Counted from the first letter of the stretch, positions 35,551 to 45,066 are shown. The stretch: DNA of 64,000 bases from CAZOGW01 sp964579415 (GCA_964579415.1 CAZOGW010000003.1:8849-72848), one strand, 5' to 3'. The notes: generated by a model from the letters alone, not told the origin. Numbers and translations are program-made.

Positions 35551-37317
35551 TCATGTCGCCAAAGCCGCCACTGATGGTCGGACCCTGCCCACGCCCCCTG
35601 CACGCTCGTGCAGCCACTCCTGGACCGTGACCCAACCCATGCAGTCCGCAGCAGTGGCCTGACTCTCAACCCACTTCGGAGCCTGCTGCTTCAGAAGAGC
35701 CTTCGGCAGGTTGACCAGGTCCGCCGCCATGGCAGTCGTGAGCGCCCGCGGCCAGACATCTTCGGCTTCCCGCACGGCGAGCTTGCGATCGAGCGGCGCC
35801 TGCCCGTACCTGAGGACGATCCGATTCGGCTGGGTGTGGAAGTTGTGGAGGATCTTGGCCGAGCGCTTGCCCATCTGGTCGCTGTCGAGGAGGGCCAGCA
35901 CCGGCTTGGAGGTGGATTGCGACATGAGGACGGCGATCGCAGGCAGCTTCGTGGCTCCCGCCGCGGCCACGAACTGGACTCTGTCGAGCAGATCCTCGCG
36001 ACCGGCTATCCGGGCTGCTATCCGCATGTAGTCGATGTCCGTCTGCCCCTCGGTGATGACGACGAAAGCCGCGTGCCTGTCGACGGACTGGGCGGTTGCG
36101 AGCAGCCGACTCACGCCTGCGTCCCGGAAGAGGAACCCCGCGTGATCGCGTCGACTGTCCGAATGGATAGAAGAGCGACCATCCGGCGCCTTGCTGATTC
36201 CGACAACTCGACCCTCCTTTGCGTCGAGGTCCGGGATCATGAAAGGCGAATGGGACGTGACGAGCACGGACGTGTCTCGGCTGGCCGCAAGACCGACCAG
36301 AGACTCTCGCATGAGCTCCTGGGCGGCCGGATGCAGGAAGGACTCGGGCTCCTCCACAGCAAGCACCAGGGAGCGATGGCTCTGCGCGGCCAGGTAGCGA
36401 AGGACGGCGACCAGCACGCCCGCGCGCACGCCGGTGCCCTTGGCGCGAATGTCGGACTCCATCGCGTCGCGCAGCTGCACGCTCATCGAGGAGAGGGTGT
36501 CCTGGAGGGAAGGGATGGCTGGCAGGAGATCGGCCGAGGACATCTCCGGGAACAGCTGCCCAGTCATGGCTGCGATGTCGTCGCTCAGTGGTCGTAGGAG
36601 GGATTGCCTCACGTGTTCGGCGTAGTGGTTGCGCGCCTCCTTCGCCCGATCCAGGTCCTCCCTCAGGTGATCCTCGATCACGCCTTCGAGGACCTCCCGG
36701 AAGGGGCCTTGCAGCACCGAATCAAGCGATTCACCGCTGCGGATCTTGACGAGGCGAACGTGCTCGTGGAGGAGGTCGAAGAGCCTGTCGTGCTCGCGGG
36801 ACCCCTCCGGAGGGTAGGGCGAATCGCTGGCGGTCGGCTTCTTCCTCCCGAGCCCGGGGACCCCCAGGTACTCATGGCGTGTGACGGTGCCGGCGCGGAC
36901 CCGCACGAGCGTGGTGAGAACGATGCGTCCCTGGGCCGCATGGGTGCCCCGACGATTGAACTGTCGGTTCGCCGACCGCTCGTAGTCGAGGGCACGCCTC
37001 AACAGCGTCCGGTCCCGGCTGGGCGCACGCGAGTCCGGGCGCGCTGTAGTCGTGAGGATCAGCTCGACCCGGAACTCCTTCGTCGCCGCACCGTCGGCGA
37101 ATTTGGGAAAGTCCAACCGGGGGTTGACGTACGCGTGCGTCGAGGGGTCCTCCCAATGCGCCCCACCATGCAGCGCGATCCCGATCGCATCGAGGATGTT
37201 CGACTTCCCGCTGTTGTTGGGGCCGACCAGGCACGTCAATCCCGGACCCACAGGCATGTGGTGCGCCGAACCCGCGAATGAGCGGAATGCGCTGACCTTG
37301 ACCGACTCCAGAATCAT
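35551..37317 (-). CDS. OLD-family ATPase/TOPRIM endonuclease
   Basis: The protein has 588 residues from ATG 37317 (GGAGGGC upstream). The N-terminus MILESVKVSAFRSFAG and Walker A LVGPNNSGKSNIL (near residue 35) are those of OLD/RecF-type ABC ATPases; the signature/Walker B region is LVLAVEEPESFLHPAAQELM, followed by VLVTSHSPFMI. The C-terminal TOPRIM domain reads AFVVITEGQTDIDYMRIA (Glu) and PVLALLDSDQMG (DXD-type). OLD proteins include GajA of Gabija, Overcoming Lysogenization Defect nuclease and retron-linked nucleases. The length fits GajA, but no GajB-type helicase is in the same operon; the divergent operon has a short UvrD-like helicase. Frames continuing upstream past the start are antisense to the Hsp70 gene. 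Confidence 0.88.
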   Translation of the reverse strand: MILESVKVSAFRSFAGSAHHMPVGPGLTCLVGPNNSGKSNILDAIGIALHGGAHWEDPSTHAYVNPRLDFPKFADGAATKEFRVELILTTTARPDSRAPSRDRTLLRRALDYERSANRQFNRRGTHAAQGRIVLTTLVRVRAGTVTRHEYLGVPGLGRKKPTASDSPYPPEGSREHDRLFDLLHEHVRLVKIRSGESLDSVLQGPFREVLEGVIEDHLREDLDRAKEARNHYAEHVRQSLLRPLSDDIAAMTGQLFPEMSSADLLPAIPSLQDTLSSMSVQLRDAMESDIRAKGTGVRAGVLVAVLRYLAAQSHRSLVLAVEEPESFLHPAAQELMRESLVGLAASRDTSVLVTSHSPFMIPDLDAKEGRVVGISKAPDGRSSIHSDSRRDHAGFLFRDAGVSRLLATAQSVDRHAAFVVITEGQTDIDYMRIAARIAGREDLLDRVQFVAAAGATKLPAIAVLMSQSTSKPVLALLDSDQMGKRSAKILHNFHTQPNRIVLRYGQAPLDRKLAVREAEDVWPRALTTAMAADLVNLPKALLKQQAPKWVESQATAADCMGWVTVQEWLHERAGGVGRVRPSVAALAT

Positions 37318-37557
37318 GGGCTGCCCTCCGTTGAGGCACGGCAGTCGCACTGTGCAGTGCCGAGGCCCCTCGATTCCTGCTGACCAAGTATTCCGCTGGG
37401 TCGCTCGGCCGATGACCTTCAGGGTGCAGTTCAGTTCTTGAGCTTGCGCGGTTGACGTGGTCGGCCGACCCTCGGCGCCGCGCGTCCGGCTCCCCACTGC
37501 GCCTAGCCTCGGAGGCCCGAGTCGCGGCCGCATGCCATGGGGAAGGCGAGGTACCCG
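37318..37557. promoter_or_regulatory. Divergent intergenic region OLD / Hsp70 operon
   Basis: About 240 bp separate the OLD gene (minus) from the Hsp70-TPR gene (plus). Promoters for both should lie here. The region has lower GC near 37330-37450 than its surroundings. I do not see a HAIR or CIRCE element that would link the Hsp70-like gene to normal heat-shock control. Confidence 0.4.
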
Positions 37558-40002
37558 ATGTCCGCACCCTTCGATTGGCTCGCCGATTGGCAGCAGCCCC
37601 TCACCACGAAGGACTCGCTGCGCGTTCTCGGGATCGACCTGGGCACCACCAACAGCACGATCACGGAGATCGTCTGGGAGCCGGGCTCGGATCAGCCGCC
37701 GCGTCCCGAGGTCATCGATGTCGTCCAGCCCACCCACTTGGGGCAGGAGTACGCGGCTGACGTCGTTCCCTCCGTGGTGGCGCTCACGGGCGGCGCGATT
37801 CTGGTGGGCGAGGGGGCAAGCCGACTCCGAGGCACCGCCGAGCCGCACCTCACCCGGAACAAGGACATCTTCTGGGAGTGCAAGAACGAGATCGGCACAC
37901 GCCGGACCTACCGAGGTGCGCCGGATGGGTTCAAGACCCCACGCGACATCGCTTCGCATGTCCTGCGGTTCCTGCACGAGGCCGCGCTCGACTATGCCCC
38001 TTCGCCGATCGATCGGGTGGTCATCACCGTGCCCGCCTCCTTCGGCTGGGAGCAGCGCCAGGACACGTTCCTCGCCGCGGAGCAGGCGGGCCTCCACGTG
38101 CGACCCGGGGATCTCCTCGACGAACCGGTGGCCGCATTCCTCGACTATCTGTCCGTGCACGGTGGGCAGGCCGCCCTCGGCAGGCGCTCGGTGAGCCGCC
38201 TCATGGTGCTGGACTTCGGTGGCGGCACCTGCGACGTGGCGATCCTGGAGGCCCGGGCTGGCAGCGCACACGCACCCGCACAGCCGGGGCCGGCCGGTGG
38301 ACTCGGCGTCTCCAGGCTGGGGGTGTCCCGGTTCCATCGCATCGGCGGCGGTGATCTCGACACCGCCCTGGCGCTCAAGGTCCTCCTGCCCCAACTCGTG
38401 GCCCAGAACGCCGACGCGGGGCGCTTCTCGTACTCGGACAAGCGCGACTACTTGCTGCCCGCCCTCACGGGGGTGGCGGCTGTGCTCAAGATGAAGCAGT
38501 CCGAGTTGGTCCGGAATCGGCGACGTCTGGGCAGGTTCGACCCCAAGGATCCAGCGCTGACCGTCTCCCTGCCAGGTGTCTCCACCATCCCGGTCGGGGT
38601 CAGGGGCGGCGTGGTCCAGACGCTGCGCCTGGCCGCCCCCTCCCTCACGTACGACCAATTCGTCCAGGCGGCCCAGCCCTTCCTCTCCCGCAGGCTGCTC
38701 ATGCCGCGTGGCGACGAGTACCTCCAGGCCCAGAGCGTGTTCGCGCCCGTCGCCGACGTGCTGCAGCGCAGCGATCTCGAACCGGGTGACATCGACGCCT
38801 GTCTGTTGGTAGGGGGCAGCAGCCTCCTCCCGCTGCTCGCCGACGAGGTCGAGAAGTACCTGCCGGACGCGGCGATCCTCACCTACAAGGAGTCTCGCGA
38901 CGCGCTGCGCTGTGTTGGCCGGGGCGCCGCCGTCCATGCCCTGCTGCTCGCCGCGTACCACGAGAGCCCGCTGTCGCCGACGACGGGAGACGCGGTCAGC
39001 ATCCGCACACGCCAAGGCTTGGAGATCATCGTCCCCCGCAACGCTCCGCTGCCCTACCCGGCGGCGGGCCGCCAGGCCACCCGCCCGAGCCTGCGCATGG
39101 CGACGGGGGACGGCGCGAGCGCGCAGCCCCTCACCCTCCAGGTGATGTCCGGCATCAGCGAGACGGACGCCCGGACTCTGAGCCTGCACCCGATCACGGT
39201 GCAGGCGCCCGTACGCGCCGGCGACCCCATCGAGCTGGACGTCAGCGTCGACGAGAACCAGCGGCTGTCGCTTCGGGCCGAGGTGCAGACCTCCGCAGGC
39301 CCCCAGACGTTCACTCTGGAGCTGGACAACCCGTTCTCCGTCGTGGTGAATCCGGACGCCAAGCGGGAGCGCATCCGCGAGCTCGAGGAACAGGCGGACG
39401 GCATGAGCCGTGCAGAGCGGATCGAGGCGATCCAGACCCTCGCCCGCCTGCATTGGGAGATCGGCGAGCGCGAGCGGGCGCGTGAATACCTGGAGCGCGT
39501 GCTGCCGATGGTCCCGGCACATCGCCGCGGCTACGTGCTCAACCTCCTCGGCATCATCAGCGGCGAGCTGGGCGACACCGATGCGCAGGTGGAGTACTAC
39601 CAGGCTGCGGCAGAAGCCGGGCTCGGCACCGTGCCCCTGTTCAACCTGGCGATCGCTCTCCTGCGCCAAGGCAAGCCGGACGAGGCCCTGCTCATCATCG
39701 ACGACGTGGTGGCTCGCGACCGAAGTCCGGAGAACCACGCCCTTCGCGGCCGGATCCTCGATGAGCTGGGTCGCGACACCGAGGCGCGAGCGGCGCAGCA
39801 GAAGGCGATCGACGGGCTGCACAACCCCAGAGGCGAGGACGACTTCGTCCTCTCCTGGGTCAAAGGCGCGGCGGACGCGGTCGGTGACGAGGACAAGGCC
39901 CGGTCGATCAAAGAGGAGCAGGCTCGACGACGGCGCGAGGGCGACGGGGGACGCAACGCTGCCCCCATCGGTACCCCGGACGGCTTGCCGGACCGGGCCT
40001 GA
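37558..40002 (+). CDS. Hsp70/DnaK-like ATPase with C-terminal TPR region
   Basis: The protein has 814 residues from ATG 37558 (GCGAGG upstream; ATG 37537 adds seven residues). Hsp70 nucleotide-binding motifs: VLGIDLGTTNSTIT (residues ~24-37), RVVITVPASFGWEQR, LMVLDFGGGTCDVAIL (~residue 216) and CLLVGGSSLLPLL (~416). A substrate-binding-like beta segment follows (TLSLHPITVQAPVRAGDPIELDVSVD). The last ~200 residues, from ERIEAIQTLARLHWEIGERERAREYLERV on, form TPR-type repeats. Canonical DnaK is ~620 residues and lacks TPRs, and no dnaJ or grpE is near. It is the first gene of an operon with a UvrD-like helicase (1 bp after its stop) and a double AAA+ ATPase. I infer a specialised chaperone-sensor of a conflict system rather than a housekeeping Hsp70. 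Confidence 0.88.
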   Translation: MSAPFDWLADWQQPLTTKDSLRVLGIDLGTTNSTITEIVWEPGSDQPPRPEVIDVVQPTHLGQEYAADVVPSVVALTGGAILVGEGASRLRGTAEPHLTRNKDIFWECKNEIGTRRTYRGAPDGFKTPRDIASHVLRFLHEAALDYAPSPIDRVVITVPASFGWEQRQDTFLAAEQAGLHVRPGDLLDEPVAAFLDYLSVHGGQAALGRRSVSRLMVLDFGGGTCDVAILEARAGSAHAPAQPGPAGGLGVSRLGVSRFHRIGGGDLDTALALKVLLPQLVAQNADAGRFSYSDKRDYLLPALTGVAAVLKMKQSELVRNRRRLGRFDPKDPALTVSLPGVSTIPVGVRGGVVQTLRLAAPSLTYDQFVQAAQPFLSRRLLMPRGDEYLQAQSVFAPVADVLQRSDLEPGDIDACLLVGGSSLLPLLADEVEKYLPDAAILTYKESRDALRCVGRGAAVHALLLAAYHESPLSPTTGDAVSIRTRQGLEIIVPRNAPLPYPAAGRQATRPSLRMATGDGASAQPLTLQVMSGISETDARTLSLHPITVQAPVRAGDPIELDVSVDENQRLSLRAEVQTSAGPQTFTLELDNPFSVVVNPDAKRERIRELEEQADGMSRAERIEAIQTLARLHWEIGERERAREYLERVLPMVPAHRRGYVLNLLGIISGELGDTDAQVEYYQAAAEAGLGTVPLFNLAIALLRQGKPDEALLIIDDVVARDRSPENHALRGRILDELGRDTEARAAQQKAIDGLHNPRGEDDFVLSWVKGAADAVGDEDKARSIKEEQARRRREGDGGRNAAPIGTPDGLPDRA

Positions 40003-40003
40003 G

Positions 40004-41233
40004 ATGTGGCTCGTCCCCTTCGAGGACCTCTCGGCCGACCAAGCAGCTGCGGTGGCGCTGGACACGAGCAAGCACCGGATCATCCGCGGTGGTCCGGGCT
40101 CCGGCAAGACCTTGGTGCTAGCCCACCGGGCCAAGGCCCTGATCGAGCAGCGCGGCATCCCACGGGAGCGGCTGCGCGTGCTCGTCTATACCCGGGTGCT
40201 CAATGCCTACATCCGGCAAGGCCTGGCCGACCTTGGGCTCGCAGACGTCTGCCAGGGCTACGACGAGTGGTGCCGATCGGTTCTGAGCGCTCGGCGGATC
40301 CCGACGCCGAAGGGCAGTCCCGGGAGCGTGACCGAGCTGCTCCGGACGCTCGTACTGGAGGCCCTGTCGCAGGACGCCGAGCCGATGCTCGACGCGATCC
40401 TCGTCGACGAGGGCCAGGACCTCACCGAGACGATGCTGCGCATCCTGCCCCGCGCCGCTCGCCACGTGACCGTGGCCATGGACTCCGCGCAGCAGCTCTA
40501 CGAGGAGGGCTCCGACCTGGGTCGCGTCGCGGCAGCCCTCTCCTTGCCGGCCCGCCCCGCTGCCCTCCTGACGGCCTATCGCTGCACTCCGCACATCGTC
40601 GGTCTGGCATCGGTCTTCCTCGACGACCCAGGGGAGCGGCACCGCTTCCGCTACGCCAACCTGATGCCGCTCGGCGCGAGCGAGCAGCCGGTGCTCGTCA
40701 CCTCCCCGGATGAGGAGGCAGAGCTCGACACGCTCGCCGCTGCCCTCCAGGAGCGGGCCTTCGTGGGCCAGCGCAGCGTCGTGCTGCTCCCCACCAATCG
40801 CGACCTGTTCCGCTTCAAGAAGCGGTTGCGGGAACGGGGCATGGACGTCTATCACCGCAAGGAGCTCGGCTTCGACGGCAACCGGCCTCTCCTGCTCACC
40901 TACCACTCCGCCAAGGGTCTCACCGCCGAGGCGGTCTTCCTGCCCAAGCTAACCGTGGGAGGCTTCGACAGCAGGCCCGACGACATGGTTGCCCGGATGC
41001 TGTTCGTCGGCGTGACCCGGGCCACCGAGTGGGCGTGGTTGGGGACCCGAGCGTCCGACCGGCTGCCGCTGCTCGCCCGGCTCGGGGCCCCCCTTCGCGA
41101 GGGTCATCTGGTGGACCTGTCGACTTCGGCGCCGCAGACCGTCGAACCCGACGGGGGCGGCCGGCCGAAACCGCCGACGGAGCCGACGGACGACTCTGCG
41201 GGCGACGACGAACTCATGGACCTGTTCGACTGA
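40004..41233 (+). CDS. Short UvrD/Rep-like SF1 helicase
   Basis: The protein has 409 residues, starting one base after the Hsp70-TPR stop. Motifs: IIRGGPGSGKTLVLAHRAK (Walker A, ~residue 27), ARRIPTPKGSPG, ILVDEGQDLTETML (Walker B with DEGQD), LLTAYRCTPHIVGLA (motif IV), LLTYHSAKGLTAEAVFLPKL (motif V) and MLFVGVTRATEWAWLG (motif VI). At ~410 residues it is far shorter than UvrD (~720) and appears to lack most of the 1B/2B subdomains. The C-terminus is Pro/Asp-rich and ends DDELMDLFD, a possible docking peptide. It may be a single-strand translocase or signalling NTPase working with the flanking Hsp70 and AAA+ proteins. Confidence 0.88.
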   Translation: MWLVPFEDLSADQAAAVALDTSKHRIIRGGPGSGKTLVLAHRAKALIEQRGIPRERLRVLVYTRVLNAYIRQGLADLGLADVCQGYDEWCRSVLSARRIPTPKGSPGSVTELLRTLVLEALSQDAEPMLDAILVDEGQDLTETMLRILPRAARHVTVAMDSAQQLYEEGSDLGRVAAALSLPARPAALLTAYRCTPHIVGLASVFLDDPGERHRFRYANLMPLGASEQPVLVTSPDEEAELDTLAAALQERAFVGQRSVVLLPTNRDLFRFKKRLRERGMDVYHRKELGFDGNRPLLLTYHSAKGLTAEAVFLPKLTVGGFDSRPDDMVARMLFVGVTRATEWAWLGTRASDRLPLLARLGAPLREGHLVDLSTSAPQTVEPDGGGRPKPPTEPTDDSAGDDELMDLFD

Positions 41234-41244
41234 GAGGCAGCGCG

Positions 41245-43977
41245 ATGACCGAGATCGAGCACCGGTACGCGATGTTCGTTAGAGGACTCGCGGATCGGCT
41301 CGCTATGCCCGCTCCGGATATCCAGGCCGAGCTGTCCGGCCTGCGTGAGGCGTGGGCGCAGCCCCTGCCTCGCGAGCACCGCCTCGTGAGGCTGCCACCC
41401 GATGTGTGGGGGCGGCTGGCCGCGGCGATCAACGGCCATCGGTTCGGAGCCGACCCGTACGACCGGTTCCTCCCACCGGCGATCCTGCGAGGCCTCGACG
41501 CGACGTCGGCGGAGGGGAGGGGGGCTCTCGAGTCGGCCTGGCCGCTGGTCCAGACGTGGCTGGCCGTCCAGGCCGGGCTGTCGACAAACGCCGACAGCCT
41601 TCGGCTGATCAATGAGCGCTACGCGCCACACGTCTGGACCCAGCAGATCGACGAGGGCGACGATCTCGGCGAGGATGCCGATGGGCGTCACCAGCCCGCG
41701 AGTGACGGCCAAAGCGAGACCGAGCGCGGCGGGGGGCGTACCCCGATGGGGCGCGCATCCGAGCCAGCTGGGCGCACGCCGGCCTCGCCCGGGGTTGCCC
41801 TTCCACTGGATGCGGCCGCGCGCCGCCAGCTTGCACGCTTGCAGGACTCTTTGCCCGACTCGGCCGCGCAGCGAGTCTGCCTGCCCGCGGTGCTGCTTGG
41901 GCTGTGGTGTGGCTCGCTGCGCATCCCGCGGCTGGCATCCGAGTGGGACGAGGTGCGTGGGCTGGTCGAGGAGGGGAGTACCGATGCCGTGGAGAGTCTG
42001 CAGCAGGTCGCTGCGATCCGAGTCTCGATGCTGGCGGAGAACTCCATCGGCGGCCTGGTCCCGGACGCGTGGGAGCGATTGGTGACCTGGGCCTACGCCC
42101 GGGCCTCCCGGTGGGCCGGACAGCGCACGCTCGATCCGGTCCTGCACGCCCAGCTCATCGAGGGCTGGCGGGCCGACCCGCTCCGGGGTGAACCGGTCGG
42201 CCCCGGCCTGGCTGCCAGCCCACGCTGGTCGGCCACTGTGGTCGAAGCGATCACCACCGGCAGCGCCCCCGAGATGACGACCGACGCCGACGTCGTGGTC
42301 TCCCGGCCGGCCTCCACCGCCGATGGGCTGCTCGCCGAGCTGGACGATCTCGAGGGCCTGGCGGAGGTCAAGACGGCCGTCCACGAACTGGTGCAGCAGG
42401 TGCAGTTCGACCAGGCACGTCGGGTGCAGGGCCTGCCCGTCGTGCCGATGACACGGCACCTCGTCCTCATGGGCAACCCGGGCACGGGAAAGACGACAGT
42501 CGCACGGCTGATCGGGCGCATCCTGCATGCGGCCGAGGCACTGCCCAGCGCGACGTTCCTCGAAGTGCGGCGAGGCGACCTCGTCAGCAAGTACTACGGC
42601 GAGACCGAGAAGCGGGTCCGCCGGGCCATCGACCAAGCCAAGGGTGGAGTGCTCTTCATCGATGAGGCGCACGCCCTGGCCTCTGGCGATCGGGACGAGT
42701 CCGGTGCGCACCTCCTCCCGGAGCTCGTCGCCGGCATGGAGAACCAGCGCGACGAGTTCGTCCTCATGCTGGCCGGGTACTCCGCACCCATGCAGAAACT
42801 GCTGTCCTCGGACCCCGGCTTGGCCGGCCGGTTCGGCAGGATCCTCAGCTTCCCCGATCTCAGCGACGACGCCCTGACCTCGGCCTTCCTCAAGCGGGCC
42901 GCGGCCAGCAGGTACCGTCTCGCCGACGACGTCGAGGGCGCGGCGCGCTCCTACTTCGCGCGGCTCAACCGGGGCCAGGGCTTCGCGAACGCTCGTGAGG
43001 CACGCAGCCTGTTCGAGAGCGCGGTTGCCCGGCTCGCGTCCAGGTACGCCGCGGATCGTGAAGCGGTGGACGTAACCGTCATCACGGCTGACGACATCCC
43101 CAGGCCTGCGGGGCCAGGTCACATCGACGAGCCTGCATTGGCGCAGGCGCGCGCTGGGATCGACCGGCTTGCGGGACTCGAGTCAGTCAAAGCCGCGCTG
43201 TCCAAGGTCGCGGACAAGGCGCGACTCGAGCTGCTGCGCGTGCAGCGCGGGATCGCAGCGAAGCCGGTGGTGCCCGGTCACTTCGCGTTCGTGGGGCCGC
43301 CGGGCACCGGAAAGACCACGGTCGCCCGGCAGCTCGGGCAGCTGTTCGCGGCACTCGGTGTGCTGCGCTCCGGGCACGTTGTGGCGGCCAACCGCTCCAC
43401 TCTCGTTGCCGAGTTCATCGGACAGACCGCTCCCAAGGTGCGCGAGCAGGTGCAGGCGGCGCTGGACGGTGTCCTGTTCGTCGACGAGGCCTACGCGCTC
43501 ATGCCGGCGGACGCCGCGCGGGACTTCGGAGCCGAGGCCGTGGCCACCCTGGTGGAGGAGATGGAGACCCACCGCGAACGGCTGGTGGTTGTGCTGGCGG
43601 GCTATCAGGAGGACGTCGATCGGCTCCTCGACGCCAACCAGGGATTGCGGTCGCGCGTGAACAATGTGCTCCAGTTCGAGGCCTTCACCCGAGACGAGTT
43701 GCGCGTGGTCGCCGACCAGATGGCTGCCGACTCCCGACTCGTGCTCGAGCCGGACGTGGCCGACCTGTTGGCCGAGCGCGCTTTCGCTGCCCGCAGCGAG
43801 CCTGGTTTCGCGAACGCGCGGGCCATCCGCAACCTGCTCGACGAGGCGGAGGGTCGACTGGCGGCCCGCCTGTCGAGCAGGCCGGCCGACCAGGTCGCCA
43901 CGCGCGAGCTCTCGCTGATCACCGTTGCAGATGTGCCTGCAGCGGTCAGCCGGGAGCGCATCATCGGGTTCGTATAG
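41245..43977 (+). CDS. Double AAA+ ATPase of CbbX type
   Basis: The protein has 910 residues from ATG 41245 (GAGAGG upstream), 11 bp after the helicase stop. The N-terminal ~360 residues are unknown and include a Gly/Pro/Glu-rich linker. Two CbbX-type AAA+ modules follow: first VLMGNPGTGKTTVARLIGRI (~residue 409) with VLFIDEAHAL and GRFGRILSFPDL; second FVGPPGTGKTTVARQLGQL (~682) with VLFVDEAYAL and VVVLAGYQEDVDRLL. CbbX-type ATPases remodel protein complexes (for example Rubisco activation) and a tandem form is typical of the type VII secretion EccA-like group, but no ESX genes are present. Here the partner genes are Hsp70-TPR and a helicase, so I infer an assembly/disassembly motor of a novel conflict system. 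Confidence 0.88.
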   Translation: MTEIEHRYAMFVRGLADRLAMPAPDIQAELSGLREAWAQPLPREHRLVRLPPDVWGRLAAAINGHRFGADPYDRFLPPAILRGLDATSAEGRGALESAWPLVQTWLAVQAGLSTNADSLRLINERYAPHVWTQQIDEGDDLGEDADGRHQPASDGQSETERGGGRTPMGRASEPAGRTPASPGVALPLDAAARRQLARLQDSLPDSAAQRVCLPAVLLGLWCGSLRIPRLASEWDEVRGLVEEGSTDAVESLQQVAAIRVSMLAENSIGGLVPDAWERLVTWAYARASRWAGQRTLDPVLHAQLIEGWRADPLRGEPVGPGLAASPRWSATVVEAITTGSAPEMTTDADVVVSRPASTADGLLAELDDLEGLAEVKTAVHELVQQVQFDQARRVQGLPVVPMTRHLVLMGNPGTGKTTVARLIGRILHAAEALPSATFLEVRRGDLVSKYYGETEKRVRRAIDQAKGGVLFIDEAHALASGDRDESGAHLLPELVAGMENQRDEFVLMLAGYSAPMQKLLSSDPGLAGRFGRILSFPDLSDDALTSAFLKRAAASRYRLADDVEGAARSYFARLNRGQGFANAREARSLFESAVARLASRYAADREAVDVTVITADDIPRPAGPGHIDEPALAQARAGIDRLAGLESVKAALSKVADKARLELLRVQRGIAAKPVVPGHFAFVGPPGTGKTTVARQLGQLFAALGVLRSGHVVAANRSTLVAEFIGQTAPKVREQVQAALDGVLFVDEAYALMPADAARDFGAEAVATLVEEMETHRERLVVVLAGYQEDVDRLLDANQGLRSRVNNVLQFEAFTRDELRVVADQMAADSRLVLEPDVADLLAERAFAARSEPGFANARAIRNLLDEAEGRLAARLSSRPADQVATRELSLITVADVPAAVSRERIIGFV

Positions 43978-44112
43978 GTCCGGTGGCGGCGCCGAGTCCC
44001 CGGTTCCGCGGCACCATGACGTAGCCGACCTCGGCGCAGGCGCCCCCTGGCCCCGAGCTCCCGCGCGAGACTGGCCCGCGAGGTCTCTTCGATGCGTGGG
44101 GAGAATGCGGAC

Positions 44113-44958
44113 ATGTCGCACGTACCCTTCGAGATCATCCCTGGAGACCTCGCCTCGCCGGTCGTCATGCACGTCCCGCACGCCGCCACGTGGATCGAGC
44201 CGTCGGTGCGTGCCGACATCCTTCTGTCCGATGCCGAGCTTGCCGCCGAGCTCGCCGCGATCACCGACGCGATCACCGACGTCGTCGCCGAACGGGCGGC
44301 CGCTGCGGCCAGCATGCGGCCGTGGATCCTCGTCAATCGGACCTCCCGCCTCGTCGTCGATCCAGAGCGATTCCCGGACGAGCGTGAGGAGCTCAACAAG
44401 GTCGGAATGGGCGCCGTCTACGAGCGAACGACCACCGGTGCGGTCCTGCGCAGGCCGACCCCCGCCGAGCGGCAGGCCCTGATCGACGACTACTTCACGC
44501 CCTACGCGGAAGGCATCGCGCAGCTGGTCCGGGACCGGCTCGCGGAGGTGGGAACGGTCACGATCCTCGACGTCCACTCCTATCCACAGGTGCCGAATCC
44601 GTACGAGCTGCACGTCGACCAGCGGCGACCGGAGGTCTGCGTCGGGACCGACGAGCTGCACACGCCGACGGAGCTGCGGGAGCAGACGCTCGCCGCCATG
44701 CGCGCGGCCGCCCCGACCGGGGACGTGGGCCTCGACGCGCCGTTCTGGGGCTGCTACGTCCCCCTCGACCAGTACGGCACGAACCCCGCCGTGCGTGCCG
44801 TCATGGTGGAGATCCGCCGCGACGTGGTCGCGAACCACCTCGATCCCCTCGTCGAGGGCGTGGCCGCGCTGGTCACGCGGATCAGCGAACTGGGGCGGGC
44901 CACGGACGCGGGCGCTTTCGGCCTCGCCGGATCGCCGGAGCACTGCTCGCTGGGGTGA
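44113..44958 (+). CDS. N-formylglutamate amidohydrolase-like protein
   Basis: The protein has 281 residues from ATG 44113 (GGGGAG upstream). The N-terminus FEIIPGDLASPVVMHVPHAATWI and the segments RPWILVNRTSRLVVDPERF, VTILDVHSYPQVPNPYELH, and AVMVEIRRDVV match the FGase/HutG-type amidohydrolase family (zinc His/Asp/Glu pocket). The family cleaves N-formylglutamate in histidine degradation, but no hut genes are nearby. It lies 135 bp after the AAA+ gene in the same direction, so its role in this locus is unclear; it could be a metabolite-type or peptide-type amidohydrolase recruited to the cluster. Confidence 0.82.
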   Translation: MSHVPFEIIPGDLASPVVMHVPHAATWIEPSVRADILLSDAELAAELAAITDAITDVVAERAAAAASMRPWILVNRTSRLVVDPERFPDEREELNKVGMGAVYERTTTGAVLRRPTPAERQALIDDYFTPYAEGIAQLVRDRLAEVGTVTILDVHSYPQVPNPYELHVDQRRPEVCVGTDELHTPTELREQTLAAMRAAAPTGDVGLDAPFWGCYVPLDQYGTNPAVRAVMVEIRRDVVANHLDPLVEGVAALVTRISELGRATDAGAFGLAGSPEHCSLG

Positions 44959-45066
44959 TCGAGGCCTAGGAGCCTTCCTCGGCGCCCTCCACCAGGCGCC
45001 CCGGTTGTGTCAGACCGTCGTTGCACCATCGACGAGACACAGCGACAGAACCGGGAAGGACCGACG

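Noticed and set aside
35551..40158. A 1,535-residue minus-strand ORF spanning the OLD gene and beyond.
   Set aside because: Only 35551-37317 is real (OLD). The rest is antisense to the Hsp70-TPR gene and has no motifs; GC-rich DNA keeps such frames open.
35551..41233. Gabija (GajA-GajB).
   Set aside because: OLD and UvrD-like genes are divergent, with Hsp70-TPR between, and the UvrD-like protein is tightly coupled to Hsp70 and AAA+ genes instead.
41245..43977. Type VII secretion EccA.
   Set aside because: CbbX-type modules are present but no EccB/C/D/E, PE/PPE or WXG100 genes are near.
41104..44943. Long minus-strand ORFs (672 and 586 residues) opposite the AAA+ and amidohydrolase genes.
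   Set aside because: No motifs, no ribosome binding site, fully antisense to well-supported genes.
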